DNA of 64,000 bases from Apiotrichum sp. Y4204 (lineage: Eukaryota > Basidiomycota > Tremellomycetes > Trichosporonales > Trichosporonaceae). Made by a program: the position numbers and the translations under genes. The notes under the pieces were generated by a model, which was not told the origin of the DNA, ran no database searches, and saw only the letters and a list, made by a program, of their open reading frames with translations. This document shows positions 34,574 through 46,210 of the stretch, piece by piece (positions within the stretch are counted from its first letter, which is position 1; every line of letters starts with the position of its first letter). The stretch is taken from assembly GCA_025531455.1 (NCBI GenBank), contig JAMYHL010000030.1, forward strand, positions 186,001 to 250,000. The letters run 5' to 3'.

Positions 34574-36109
34574 ATGCGCCTTCAATGCTACACGCGCGAT
34601 GAACTTGTAAGCTTCCTCCCGTCTTCACACTCTGACCCCAGCTCTCCCTCACGGACCACCGCAGGTGGTTCAACGACGCGCTCCTTGATGGCTTCAAGCT
34701 CGCCGAGACAGGCAGCGTGTACATGATTCCCTCCCTTGAGGCCGCCGCCTCCCTCAACATCCCCATGCCTCCCATGCAGACCCTGTGGGGGATCATAGAC
34801 TGCGTCAATATCACCTACCTCTGCGGCCGTCTCGACTCGGGTCCGAAGATTCAAGAGCACTGCTCGTGCGAGGCCTTTGCGCAAAACGACAGGCGCTGCC
34901 GGCACCTCTGGGCAGTCGAGTTTTACGTGAACCGCCTCCGCGGCGCGTATCACGGACCGCATATTGAGAAACACCCCAACTTCCTTGCGCAAAAGTTTCC
35001 CGAACTCCGCCCCTTCCGCCGCCCCGCCTTCCTGTCCCCCGGCGTGCACGGCGATCAGCTCGTCGACCAGCACGGCCTGTGTGTGTTCATCCTCCTCGCC
35101 AACAGCTCCGTCTTCCTCAACAAGTTTGAGCAGTACACGACACGCCGCGACCATGCAGGCAAGCGGATCTGGTCCATCCTGTACCACTTTTTCAGCGACG
35201 TTCAGGAGGGTGTGGAGTTTCTTGACTGGAGAAAACTGTTTATTGAGCTTTCTGGTGGGTACTGGTGATGAAGAAGACCCACTGATGGCAGCGATTCCGG
35301 AACTCGAGTTTGAAATGGGCCTCCTCGACGCGGCAAACCTTCTGCACACAGTCCTGAAAATCATGGACACACACAGGCTGTACGGCTCGTCGCGCTTCTC
35401 CGCCCTTCTTGAGTGGAAGGACGACGTGCGCCGGACCTGCGGCGAGTGCTTCACGGAGGGAGTGACGGACACGATTGAGGGCTGGAGGCGTTTCGTGGTG
35501 CCCACCCGTAAGATGGAGGGCGACATGTCTCCGCGTCGACTGGTTCCCACTCCCACGCCGAGCATCTACGACCTTATTGAGCGTGCACAGCACCAAACCA
35601 CTCGCTTTAGGTGCCGCCAGTGCAGGCTCGTCGCCAACCAGCGCATACAGTACCAGCCCGTCAAGACCCCGTGTCTCCTCCTCATTGACGTGAAGCAGCA
35701 CCCGCGCTGGGCTGGCGCGAGCCCCTGGCATATTCCCACATACATTAAAGACGAGGGACACGAGTACGAGCTCGTCGGCTTCCTCACACACGAGGTCGGG
35801 CGCACCACGACCCGCGGCTTCGCGGCCCTCACCCACCACAGCGGCGAATTCACCGAGTGGCTTGGCGACAAGAACGTCAAGTATGCCGAGACGCCCGGCC
35901 GTGTACCAACCATTGTTCTGTACCAGCATCGTCCTCGGGGACAAGAGAGTGAGTTGCGTTCTGCCCACGTTCAAACTCGCGGTCATGCTGACATGCCAGA
36001 ATCCGACGCGGACCACAAATTCATCCCCGTCAACCCAGTGCTTCCCGATACCCCGGAGTCGGCGCGTTCTCCTACGCGTACCCGCGCCAACTCGCTCGGA
36101 CCCGTGTGA
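34574..36109 (+). CDS. SWIM zinc-finger protein with degenerate USP-like C-terminal domain
   Basis: Four exons (34574-34606, 34642-35254, 35292-35948, 36000-36109) sum to 1,413 nt in frame, 470 residues; the first two introns are 35 and 37 nt. At residues ~95-113 is CSCEAFAQNDRRCRHLWAV, a textbook SWIM finger (C-x-C-x10-C-x-H). The second half looks like the end of a ubiquitin-specific protease: a Cys pair FRCRQCRLV, LLLIDVKQHPRW, then YELVGFLTHEVG...RGFAALTHHSGEFTEWLGDKNV and TIVLYQHR. The position where USPs have the catalytic His (G-H-Y) reads R-G-F here, and I found no USP Cys box, so catalysis looks lost. A role in ubiquitin or nucleic-acid binding is inferred only. The SWIM finger is also common in MULE transposases, so domestication from a mobile element is possible but unsupported. 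Confidence 0.65.
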
Positions 36110-36644
36110 ACACCAGTAGTTGTTTTGAGTATAGCGACAACCTGCAGTGACGCCACGTTTTCCACGATGGCAGTCACAAGACGACGATGGACAATGCCAA
36201 TTGACACGCCGAGAGGCGACCACCTGTTGTATCCACCATTATAAGTGTTGTCGTTTCCCACCACATGTCATTCTGTACGGTCAGACAGTCGCCCAGTACA
36301 GTACCCTACTATTGTATTCGATGCACGTTATCATCAATTGCGGAGAGTGCTTGACTCGTCATAATGCCCATTCTGCTCGACCCAGCGCGACCAATCCTGG
36401 ATGACTCTTGGGTCGTACATATGCCACACGAGCTGCACTAATGCACTAACTGCACTTAACAATTTGCTTCCGCCAAGTCGATGTAGGCATGCCAAGGTCC
36501 CTTTGCCTGCCTTTCCGCATCTCTTCAGGCCCGCAAGCGATCATCCACTTTTCCCTCTCCCCCGAGATTTCGGCAACACTCGTTCTCGAAACACAAAAGT
36601 CACAACTCTCATCTCGCAACCTCGATCATTCCCTTCCACCAGCG
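36110..36644. other. Intergenic, leader of mL41 gene
   Basis: No gene. C/T-rich toward the ATG at 36645 (36490-36640). Confidence 0.4.
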
Positions 36645-37175
36645 ATGCGCCCCACCTCCCTCCTCTCCGGCGCGAGCCGCCTCCCGCTGACCCCGAAGCG
36701 CGCCAACAAGGACTTTTACAAGGGCACGCGCCAGTCGTACGTCCCCGGCGGCGGACACCGTACCGGTCCTCCTGGAGCGCACGTTATCCGCGGAAAGGCA
36801 AAGTACCGCGTCGACGACACCAAGGTCCGTTTCTACGTTGGCCCCGGAATTGAGCGGATCGAGGCGACTCAGGTGAGTTACGAGTAGCTAAGAACTGATC
36901 CAGAGCTGTTCACTCACCAAACCCCCCAGCTCAAGCCGTACGTTACCACGAAACCGGTCGACATCCCCGCCGCGCACCTCCCCCCCTTCTCCCCGACGGC
37001 CCCGCCAGGCGCCGAGACGCGCTTCTCCAAGGCGTACCAGGCCCTCAGCACGCCGCAGCGCAATGCGCTCATCATGGACGCGCGGCGCAAGTGGTACGCG
37101 GCGCTCGCGGAGCGCTTCCCGGCCCCGCAGTACGAGGAGGGCGCGACCAAGGCGGTTGAGGCGCGGACAAAGTAG
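36645..37175 (+). CDS. MRPL27: Mitochondrial large-subunit ribosomal protein mL41 (Mrpl27)
   Basis: Component of the mitochondrial 54S subunit. ATG at 36645 (MRPTSLLSGASRLPLTPKR), basic and Ser/Arg-rich like a mitochondrial targeting sequence. The family core follows: KRANKDFYKGTRQSYVPGG, then HVIRGKAKYRVDDTKVRFYV, matching the N-K-[DN]-[FY]-Y-K-G and F-V-V-P/F-Y-V-G signature of mL41. One intron (about 36872-36928) has a GTGAGT donor and a CCCCCCAG acceptor. The second exon is LKPYVTTKPVDIPAAHLPPF to VEARTK-stop. Convergent with SMD1. Confidence 0.88.
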
Positions 37176-37956
37176 AGCAGCCGGCGAGCATGCCCTTGCT
37201 ACAGCTACAGTGGTTTGGGCGAGACACATCTCATGCATGTAATTCTATTGACGGGAGTGAAGGTGGGAAGGCCTCGCGCTTCGCCAAGAGGGGAGGCTAC
37301 GAAGGACCGTCTCCGTGGCACTAGACTGCAGCTGAGCTGGCCGATTGCTTTGCAGAGGTTTTGCAAGAGCGATGACAACATCACTGGAGTACGGAACTGC
37401 AGACCTCTTGTGGCAGGAGGAAGGTTGACTTGGTGACTGGTGTTCCCGTGAGATGATCTTGTCGTTGTCATCGAGACCCGCGACTTGTGCCTCGGGTCAT
37501 GGTAATGACGAGGACAAGCCCGTTAGGGCTGTGGCACCGCGGAAAGCAGTACAGGAGAAAGCAGAATCATTCCTCTGCAGCCTTGGCGCTTTGCATAGTG
37601 GAGGTCGCAGCTTAATCGGTTGATGAGGCTTATGCTCGCCTCCGGCTCCAGTGGCCACCAGAGGCTGGCCGCCAAGGTGCGCTAGTTGCCATGTATGCCG
37701 GCTACCTGGTGTGCGAAACGCGTTGACCGCCGTACACGAGCGAGTTTGGAGCCACGCAGAAGCCTGAAGTCTGACCTCCGGCTCTTGGTCGTTGTCAGCA
37801 CCCTGCTTTAAACTGTCAATGTCAATGTCCATGTCAGTGTCAGCATCTTGTACATAGCAATGGGAATACATGCCGGGCATGGGATCGTCGTGCCTCTGCC
37901 AGTGTGCCACAACTCTAATGAAAACGGATACGCTCGAACGGTCATAATGAAGCAGA
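37176..37956. other. Convergent 3' intergenic region, mL41 and SmD1
   Basis: 780 bp between two stops. No gene seen; long for a convergent pair in this dense part of the window. Confidence 0.4.
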
Positions 37957-38611
37957 TTAGAACCCACGTCCGCGTCCGCCGCGTCCGCGCGGCCCTCCGC
38001 GCATTCCACGGCCACCACCGCGCGGTCCTCCACGCCCGCGCGCAGCCGCTCCCTCCTTGCGCTTCTTGGCGCGCGGCGCGTCGTCAACCAGCAGCGTGTC
38101 GAGCGGCAGCGAGTCGGGAAGGATAAAGTACCGCACGTTGTTTCCGCGCACCGCGATGCTGTCCAGGTGTACTGGCGGCGTACCGGATGCCTGGCCACGA
38201 AGCGTCATCTTGACCGACTTGAGGTGTGTGTTCATCTGCGGGTCAACGGCTGGGCGTTAGTCAGGTCCTGTACAGGGAATAAGGAGGGAGAAGACAGAGT
38301 GACCGAGGCGCGGGTGGGATGGGGCGCATGTTCTCCGGCGGATGGGGGTGACACAGAACCAACATCCGCGTTGCTCCAACGCCACACCAATGGGGCCGCG
38401 CATCCGTCAAGTTGTCGCGGGAGACATTCGAGCTCGCTCCGCATCCTCCCATCCTTCCATCGACAACGCACAAGTGATCGTCCCGTGGATGACAGTCCCG
38501 TTTTTGAGCTCGATCGTGACCGTTTCGTTGTTGAGCTTCATCAAGAACCTGCGCGAATGTTAGCTTGAGGTTTCACAAAGCATAGAAGCGAACGCACCTG
38601 ACGAGCTTCAT
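37957..38611 (-). CDS. SMD1: Small nuclear ribonucleoprotein SmD1
   Basis: Core Sm-ring protein of spliceosomal snRNPs. Three exons: MKLVR (ATG 38609-38611), then [20 protein letters not shown] (Sm1 motif) ending GTIT, and after a 222-nt intron (38250-38471, GTGCGT donor, CTGACTAACGCCCAG branch and acceptor) [20 protein letters not shown], then the Sm2 motif [17 protein letters not shown]. The C-terminus is the expected RG-rich tail ([15 protein letters not shown]...), a substrate for arginine methylation in this family. The long middle intron stands out against the ~35-60 nt norm. Confidence 0.93.
38250..38471 (-). other. Unusually long (222 nt) intron in SMD1
   Basis: Splice sites are well supported by the restored Sm fold sequence. 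No box C/D snoRNA signature (RTGATGA with CTGA) was visible on the sense strand. An H/ACA RNA cannot be excluded by eye. Confidence 0.6.
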
Positions 38612-39704
38612 TTTGAGAGACGGAGTCGGATGCGAGTACGGGTGTGTCGAGGGGGTGCTCTGTGAGCGGGTGGGTGGTTGTTGTTGTTGATGGAGGTTTT
38701 GGAAGTTGTGTCGTTCGAGCTGGTCGCGTTCAGCCGTCATCAACAATCACAATCACCATCGAAGACAAGAGGCGCGCACAAGAGGAGGCACTTCATTATG
38801 AGCGGAGTTAGCGGGATTATTTTGGGTGGCAGCCGCGGATCAATGATGCAAATGATGCAATGGGTCAAATTAGGTTTGTACTCGGCCTGGTGCTGCGCCT
38901 AATGGAGTGCACTGCCTCTTTTTGTAATGATTTTCTAATTGCACGCTTGCCGCCTCACTGTGATTGCTCCACCTGGGGTGCTGCTTCGCTTCCTCGTCGT
39001 CGTCGTTATCCTCGCGCTCGACCTCGCTCTCTGCCTCCTCATCACCATCACCATCACCCACATCTCTTACTCCCCCTTCCCCCCCTCCCCCTTCTTCTTT
39101 CCCCTCTCCCCCTTCTCGTCAACGACTCCCCCGACTCTCGTTCTCACCGCCTCCTTGCCACGACACGACCGCTGTTCATTTCTCTCTCCACAAGCATTGC
39201 GAACCCCACTTTAATACCAACCCGAACCCCACACGTCCCTAGCGACTTCGATACCCACTCGGCGCTCCAGCCGACAGATCTCTTATTTTTTTGCCTCGCA
39301 ACTCTTATCGCTCGCTCGCGAGACGACCACGTCCTACGCTCTTGGCGTTCATCAACAAATCCATCTTCTGTCTCTATCAGCAAGGAACAAAGCATTCATA
39401 GATTGGGCTGCGCCCCCGCCTCCAAGCCCAGCTAGCCGCACGCACTCGACTCTCGTACAATTAACAACACACAACCTGTAAATCCACTCACAGTCGCATC
39501 ACATACACCTACACCGTTCCCAGCAACCACTTTGACAACTGCACCCACACTCATCGCCGGCGACGCGCTTCGAATACACGTCGCACCCGCGCATCTTTCA
39601 CCGCGTAAAGAAGTTCTTTTTTGTGTCATCAACCAACCCACAGGATTCGACCTGTTCCCCGCCTTATTCTCGCATCCACACTCTAAGTTTATAGAATCTC
39701 CACA
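38612..39704. promoter_or_regulatory. Shared divergent region of SMD1 and STRAP
   Basis: About 1.1 kb between the two starts. The STRAP side is extremely pyrimidine-rich on the plus strand from about 38985 to 39150, then A/C-rich up to ATG 39705. No gene seen. Confidence 0.5.
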
Positions 39705-41043
39705 ATGGTCACATATCCCAACGGTTACCAGTCCGGCCAGTCCGGCCCCACTGGGGTCAGCCCTGCGCCCCCCACAAACGGCGGGGTAGCCAGCAACTCG
39801 GTCAAGGTCCAGCCTCTCCTTTGTTCTGGCCACACCCGCCCTGTTCCCCATCTGCAGTTCTCCAACATGTAGGTCGCTCGGCAAGCGCACCGCTCACTCG
39901 CCAGGCTTCAGGACGGCACATATCTTCTTATCTCCGCGTGCAAGGACGGAAATCCGATGCTCCGCAGCTGGCTCGGTGACTGGATCGGAACCTTCCTGGG
40001 TGCGATAAGAGAAAACGTGCGATAACTGATAGTTTCCAGGCCACAAGGGAGCCGTTTGGTCGACCAAAATCTCCCTCGACGCCTCGCGCGCGGTGACTGG
40101 CAGCGCCGACTTTTCTGCGTGAGTGGCTGTGGCGAACGCCGTGTGTCGGATAAATGGATTCAGAAGGCGGGATGCTAATAATGGCAGCAAGATATGGGAC
40201 ACCAACTCGGGCGAGGCGTTGCACTCGTTCTCGCACAACCATATTGTCCGCGCGGTCGCCCTCAACCCCCAGGTCCAGCCCCAGTACCTTCTCACCGGTG
40301 GCCACGAGAAGAAGATACGCCTCTTCGACCTCAACCGCACCGACGCGCAGCCCCTCGTTCTCGGGTCGAACCCGGATGGCCTCTCGTGCGACGGTATTGT
40401 GCGCAGTCTGGTGTGGGACGAGGGCCAGGGCGGCTCCGTCGCCGTTAGCGCCGCCGAGGACGGCAAGGTTCGGTGAGTGGTGAAGACTTGGTGGGAGTGG
40501 AGAGTGGGCAGAAGGAGGGACAGATGAAGATATCTCCCCGGGAGGCTAGGAGGAAGGCGACCGCACGAAGTGGGGAAACCACTTAGGACCTCAGAGCTTT
40601 ATACTAACTTCAGGTGGTGGGACCTTCGCACCCTCTCCCAGGTCGGCGAAACGGACCTCAAGGAGCCCATCAACTCGATGGAGCTCGCGCACGGCGGCGG
40701 CACTCTTTCTGTGGCGGCTGGCAAGAATGTCCACTTCCTCGACATTCTCCGCCAGCACCCGCCCGTTTCGATCAAGCTGCCTCACGACGTAACATCGGCG
40801 TCGCTGCACCCCTTCCTGCGCGACCGCTTCGTTGCCGGCTCGGCGGCCGACCCATGGGTTCGTGTGTACGACCTCGACTCGGGCACGGAGCGCGAGGTGT
40901 ACAAGGGACACCACGGCCCCGTCCTGTGCGCCTCCTACTCCCCCGACGGCGAGGTGTACGCGTCCGGGTCCGAGGACGGAACGATCCGTCTGTGGCAGAC
41001 GCAGCCGGGCAAGTCGTACGGTCTGTGGCAGACCCAGGATTAG
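39705..41043 (+). CDS. STRAP: WD40 protein STRAP/UNRIP homologue
   Basis: Seven-bladed WD40 propeller; the animal homologue is the UNRIP subunit of the SMN complex and a TGF-beta receptor-associated protein. After a ~35-residue Ser/Gly/Pro start, the first blade begins PLLCSGHTRPVPHLQFS, followed by DGTYLLISACKDGNPMLR and GDWIGTFLGHKGAVW, which are near-diagnostic for STRAP. Later blades: TKISLDASRAVTGSADFSA, KIWDTNSGEALHSF, YLLTGGHEKKIRLFDL and the last, GEVYASGSEDGTIRLWQ followed by KSYGLWQTQD-stop. Introns interrupt near 39868, 39999, 40119 and 40474; the last is ~140 nt with a CTAAC branch. Confidence 0.92.
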
Positions 41044-44000
41044 TTTGGCCCGCGATGTTGAAGAAGAAGACGTTATCAACAAGAGATTGAAGATGGATGA
41101 AGTGCAGCGCAGGCTGCTTGTACTACTTGATGGATCAGTGGCAGTAGATGGCATGGACGTTGTGCGAGCGTTGTGCGCCCTGGAAGCCCGAGAATCTCCT
41201 CACTGGGCATTGAGCAGCAGCTACTGACCTCCTGATCTCCTGATATTCTGTCACTCATGTTGCCCATCAGACATGCCGCGGGGATCTCCACGTTTGATGT
41301 CTCGCGTCTCAGGATCGCGTCGCGCCGGGACGCGTTATCGCCTCGGCACGGCACTGGCACCGGCACTGGCACCGGCCCCGTCACCGGGCGGGCCGTAGCG
41401 CATAGTTAGCTCGCCTCCGACTCCGGGATCCGCGCTCCTGAGCGTGTGTGCAGAAAACGCGCCTTGTACCCAGCATCGAGCGACGCGGTAAAGGTTGGCA
41501 GCAACGGGCAGAGCAGTGACCAGCCAAGTCCAGGCACGAGGGACGGGACCGAGACAATCAAGTAAGAGCCGTAGCTCCGTAGACAAGGCGATAAGGTTTT
41601 GGGCCTGCGTGTCCGGCCTGCGTGGCAATACAAATCTAATATTCTAGTGCTAATTGCGCGGCATGTGGCACCTACAGACTACGCTTTTGGATTACTGCTA
41701 GCGAGGGGGAGACGGCACCGCAGAGACCCGAGGCCGAGGAGAATGACAGTGGGAGTGGTGGGTGTGGCGGTTGGCAGCCGATGTGGCAGTGGCAGTGATC
41801 ACCAGCGTGCGTCCGTGGATATCGGCGGCCGTGTGGCGTGTTGTCTGTAATGAGCAGTGACGCAGGGTAACTGGTACGGGTGCCGACACAAGTCATGAAC
41901 CGTCTGCCGGTTATAGCGTGAAGGCTGCGTCATAGTCCAGCAACGAGACACGATTCGCGAGACACGATTCGCGAGACACGATTCATAAGAGACGCGACGC
42001 AAATCAAGACGCGGCCTGTAAGCCCGGCATTTCACACAGAGTTGTCGGCGATAATGTCTGTACTACTGTACTGTACATATCCACAGTTCTGTGCAGCTCT
42101 CGCACACCCAGTTCTTGTCGTCGGGTTCTACTCGGACCGGGTTTGACAATCCTCGCGGGAGTGACGTTGCTCACCGCGGAGACGATGGCGAAGCGCAGAG
42201 TCACATCCCGTCGCCGCTACCGGGACCCGGAGGAACGGAACAATGACAAAGAGCGAGTCACGTTCTCGGCTACGGAGCTACGGACTTGAAGAAGAGCAAG
42301 CAGCGACGGAGTCACGCCCATGGAGCTTCGGAACGCGCAGCGGGACGAAACATGAGAGCAGGGGAGCATGGGAACCAATAGCGCGATGGCGAAGGGAATT
42401 GAAAGTGTCACGCACACCCCACAATGCCGCAGCGGCACTCGCTGCGCGCTGCGCATTTGGCCGGACTGAGTAAAAGACAATGCCGCTGACAGGAGTCCAT
42501 GTTCGCGGCAACGGAGTCAGGGTAGAGTGTCAGTGAACGCGCTGTTCTAGTGTTGCGATAATCCTAACTCGTTGTGTGTGACTGCTCATAACACGGCTAC
42601 AAGGACGTACCCAGTAACGAGCATTCCTTAACCAGTAACTCGACAGCAGGGGCGTCCAGGAGCGCATATCCAGAAAACGCGTGCCAGAAGTAGTAACTCC
42701 TAGCCAGTGTCCTGAGCAATGACAGTAACGGGTAACCAATACCTGTGATGCCCCGAACGCGTAGCAAGTAACTTGGCCTCATAGCCCTAAACAGTGCCAG
42801 TCCTCGGAGGGCACACACTTCCGACGGATTGGATTAATGCCGGAGAGCGGTGTTCGGAGCGTCGGGCACAATTTCGGATACTCTTGGTTCGCCGAGCGTA
42901 TGTATTCCTTCGGGAGCTGTGACGCCAAGTATGCCAGCCTTGCAGTCTACGAGTCGCGGGGGCATAGCAATCCGGGACTGTGGTCACGGTGTTTCTCCAG
43001 ATGCCGTCGCCAAGTCCAGGTCGAACCGCGACGTCGTCCGCCAGCCAGGCCTGGCCCACCGACGGACACTCTATCCCAGATCTCAGATCTCCCTCAACGA
43101 CTACGCCTGCTTCTGCCCAGCCACTGTATTGATCTACATTACACGCCAAACGCCAGGGGCAGGACACGACGCCCGCCACGGCGACTGGGACTGAGACGCA
43201 CACGAGCACGCGTGTCCTGTTGACTGTGGCGGGTGTGATCGCGAGACTGCGGACATTGCCACTACGCTGCGATCTGCGATCCGCAATCCGCAACCTAGTC
43301 TGCGTGCAAAATGTCCCCATTCGGCCATGGTTTCTCCTCCTCCTCGGTTGCCTCCGACCGAACTAGTCGTGCACGCGTGCGCATCGCATCACCCCTGGGC
43401 CTGACGGAGCTTCATTTCCCCATTGTTTGTTGTGTGTGTTATATGTCGTTTACTTTTGCAGTGTGGGTTCAAGGAACGCCTGCAGTAAGAAGGCACAGCA
43501 CCGAGAGGCGAGAGGCCGAAAGTGTCTGGATCTCTGGATTTCTGGATTCGATTCCCAGCTACCGCCGCGCAGGCCATGCCCTCACGACCACGGCCCCGGG
43601 GCTCTCTCGGGCCTGCCGGGCCGCCGGACCCCGGAGGCACGCGTGGCTGGTGTCGCGCTGCGGTCGTGCGGTCGCAGAGCGTAAACGCAGGCCCAGGCCG
43701 CGCATGCATTCACTCACGCATACACTCGTCGTTGAGCGGACGAATCGGTTCATTTTATTATTGGCATCGCTCCGCGAGATGGTATCATGGCAATAATGAA
43801 GGACCCTGGTCTCCGCCCTCTGCCCAGGGATTGCGTTTTCTGGGTCGCTTCCTGCTTCGGTCCGAGCGTCGGATGGCGGAGACTTTGCAATGTACCTTGT
43901 GGCTGTGTTGTTGTCGCGAGTCGGCGTTCGTTGTGCGCCACCCATCTTGTCTTGTGTTGGTGGTGAATGCTACCTGGTGAATGATACTGCCACCGGGGTT

Positions 44001-44614
44001 GCTCCCCTCACAGCCGCAAGACCATCTACCTCTCATGCGTCGAAGCATTGTTTTGCATACACTGATTGTCCTATGCATTCAATATACATATGTAGCACTG
44101 GTGGTACGGGTCATGCGGTTCGTGATGGTATGTATGAAGAGAGAAGAAAGATATATGCTGCGGGCCTCCGGACGACACCGCTCTGCGCGGCGCCAGGCCG
44201 GGCCCCATGGGTCCTACTGTTACTTGTATTGTCCTGCCGTGCGGGCAGTCCCGCCCGAGCACGGCGATTACTACTGTTGATGATGCGGAAGAGTGTTGCG
44301 ATGCCGTGGTGATGAAGTGTTGAGATGTGTGTCTATTGTAGCTGGCAACAAAGACATATTCAGATCGGGGGTCGGGTCGGGATCCATGGGATCCAGAGCC
44401 CGCAATGCGTGGTGCGCATTGTGGGGAGAACCCTATTAACACTGGGGTACTGGGGATGACAGGAGTGGCAGTGTGGCGATCTCGCGGTCGTGCTCCGAAG
44501 TCAGGAACCTGAAAACCGCGGATCGAGATCGCCCCGCGCAGATCGCAATCGCGCGGTGGCGGAGATCGTCGTCGCCGGTTGGAGCCGAGGTGCGTGGTGC
44601 GTGCACAGCATCAC
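41044..44614. other. 3.6-kb gene-poor region
   Basis: No coding region, RNA gene or mobile element could be supported. Open frames on both strands are short, overlap freely and lack recognisable motifs. Contains a 14-bp tandem repeat at 41944-41985. Confidence 0.5.
41944..41985 (+). repeat. 14-bp tandem repeat, 3 copies
   Basis: CGAGACACGATTCG three times, the last copy ending in A. Uninterrupted. Confidence 0.85.
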
Positions 44615-46210
44615 TCATTCCTCGAGTGCATGCCGGATCATGGCGCGTCGCGTCTTGATGCTCACTGCCCGGTCGGCATCAGTGCAAGCACGCTGGATAC
44701 GAATGCTGGCGTCCACAATCTGCTCCAAGACGCGACCGTCAATGACCCCTCGGTCGTACAGGCGGACGAGCTCGCCGTCCGTGATCGAGTCGTACTCGTG
44801 GGGCTCAAGGTGGAAGAGGTCGGTGTACTGTGTGCTACGCAGCGCGGCGTGCTGGTTGGCATACGAGTACAGGTGGTGGTGGTGGTGGTTGTGGTAAAAG
44901 GGTTGGGGAGGATGCATGCTCGAGATGCTCGATGTGCTGAGGCTGTGGCCGTGGGACGGCAGAACAGATGCGGAGGTGCTTGGCGTCACCGGTGCGCTGT
45001 CGCCTCGTGCTGCCAACGATGTGGTGACAGATGACGGGGTCCGTGGCCTCGGGAGGGCAGGCGTGGCCTCAAAGGGCGACGTCGGGGGGGACGCATGCGG
45101 CAACTGGCGGGGACCTGGGAGGAACGACGCTGGCTCAAGGACCTTGGACTTTTGAGTCAGTGGAATGGTTCGTGGTAGTGAGGGAGGAGCGGCATTGAGT
45201 GCCATGGTGGCAACGGTCATGGTGATGATGGATGCTGGTACAGCAATGGGGATGGGAGTGGGTCGGAAGGGGGGACGTTGCCAGGCATCGTGACAACGCA
45301 GGCCTTTTGAGCTGCTTGTGATGGATTACAAGACAAGAAATCATTCGCAACTCTGCCCGCCCCCAGGTGCCCCACTTGGGACTTCAGAGCGGGCCAGGCT
45401 CCAAAAGACACGTGCCCGCGTGGTCTGGCCATGCTGGTTATGTGTTGTCATGTACACACCACAGGTCCAGTCCCACTCCATATGAAAGCAACCTCGGAGT
45501 GCCAAGGCGTAGGAGCGTGCTGCAACGGCCAAGGCCGAGTCGCGCCCTCCACTGCTGTTCCACTTTTCGTGAAGCAGCCCGCCTTTGCTATCCATTTCGG
45601 CTTGGCCAATGCAGTGCACCATACACGTCCGAATAGGGCGCCAAACACTGCATGCTGCATGCAGATGCACGGACTCACTGTTATAGGTAGCGACTTGAGT
45701 TCAGCTGGCGATTCGTCAGGCGAAGTGGGGAGACTGGGTGTGCGAGACACGCTGCGGGAGCGCGTGACGCGGCTGCTCATGTCGGGCATGTGTGCTGGTG
45801 GCTCGGACTAGCAAGTTAGATACAGTCTACGCGACGGCTATGAACTTTTCGCGTTTACTCACAGAGCAGCGGGCGTATCCTGGGGAAGCAAAGCTCGGCG
45901 AGGGGAGCTCAAGATCGGCAAGGTAAAAGCTGTTGGTCTGTCTAGTGACTGGTGTTGTTGGCATAGTTGGGTCACACACGGTGGAGTCTTTGCTGCTGTT
46001 GGCTGTACGGGTCTGGACTACCTGGGCCGTGCTACCATATGATCCGCTGGGAAAGGGATCCGCCGATGCACTAGTGCCAATGGGCGTGATGGGCGTGGGT
46101 ACCGGCGTGGGTGCCAAGGGTGGCGGCTGCGCACAGAGCGAGAGAAGCTGCTGTCGCGGCGGCTGGTGAAGGGAGGTGGATACGGAAGTGGCCGGTGATA
46201 CGAGAGACAT
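44615..46210 (-). CDS. Ser/Pro-rich protein, uncertain exon structure (one gene or two)
   Basis: Unrecognised. The 5' part starts at ATG 46208-46210 (MSLVSPATSVSTSLHQPPRQ), runs to FYLADLELPSPSFASPGYAR, then a ~60-nt intron (GTGAGT...CTTGCTAG) and SRVTRSRSVSRTPSLPTSPD, ending at a good donor near 45690. The 3' part (45220/45205 to 44615) has a perfect Kozak ATG (GCCACCATGGCA at 45205), Pro/Ser-rich sequence, a poly-His run (NHHHHHLYSY) and a well-ordered C-terminal helix region EYDSITDGELVRLYDRGVID, VDASIRIQRAC, ending RRAMIRHALEE. I could not find an in-phase junction across the ~470-bp gap. The long pyrimidine-rich leader lies only upstream of 46210, which favours one gene. Confidence 0.42.

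Noticed and set aside
34574..36109. MULE transposase (because of the SWIM finger)
   Set aside because: No DDE catalytic block and no terminal inverted repeats were seen; the C-terminus fits a USP-like fold better.
35240..36223. 327-codon minus-strand open frame
   Set aside because: Antisense to the SWIM/USP-like gene, whose four exons sum in frame and carry recognisable motifs.
43530..43570. tRNA B-box-like GATTCGATTCC
   Set aside because: No A box, acceptor stem or anticodon arm could be formed upstream.
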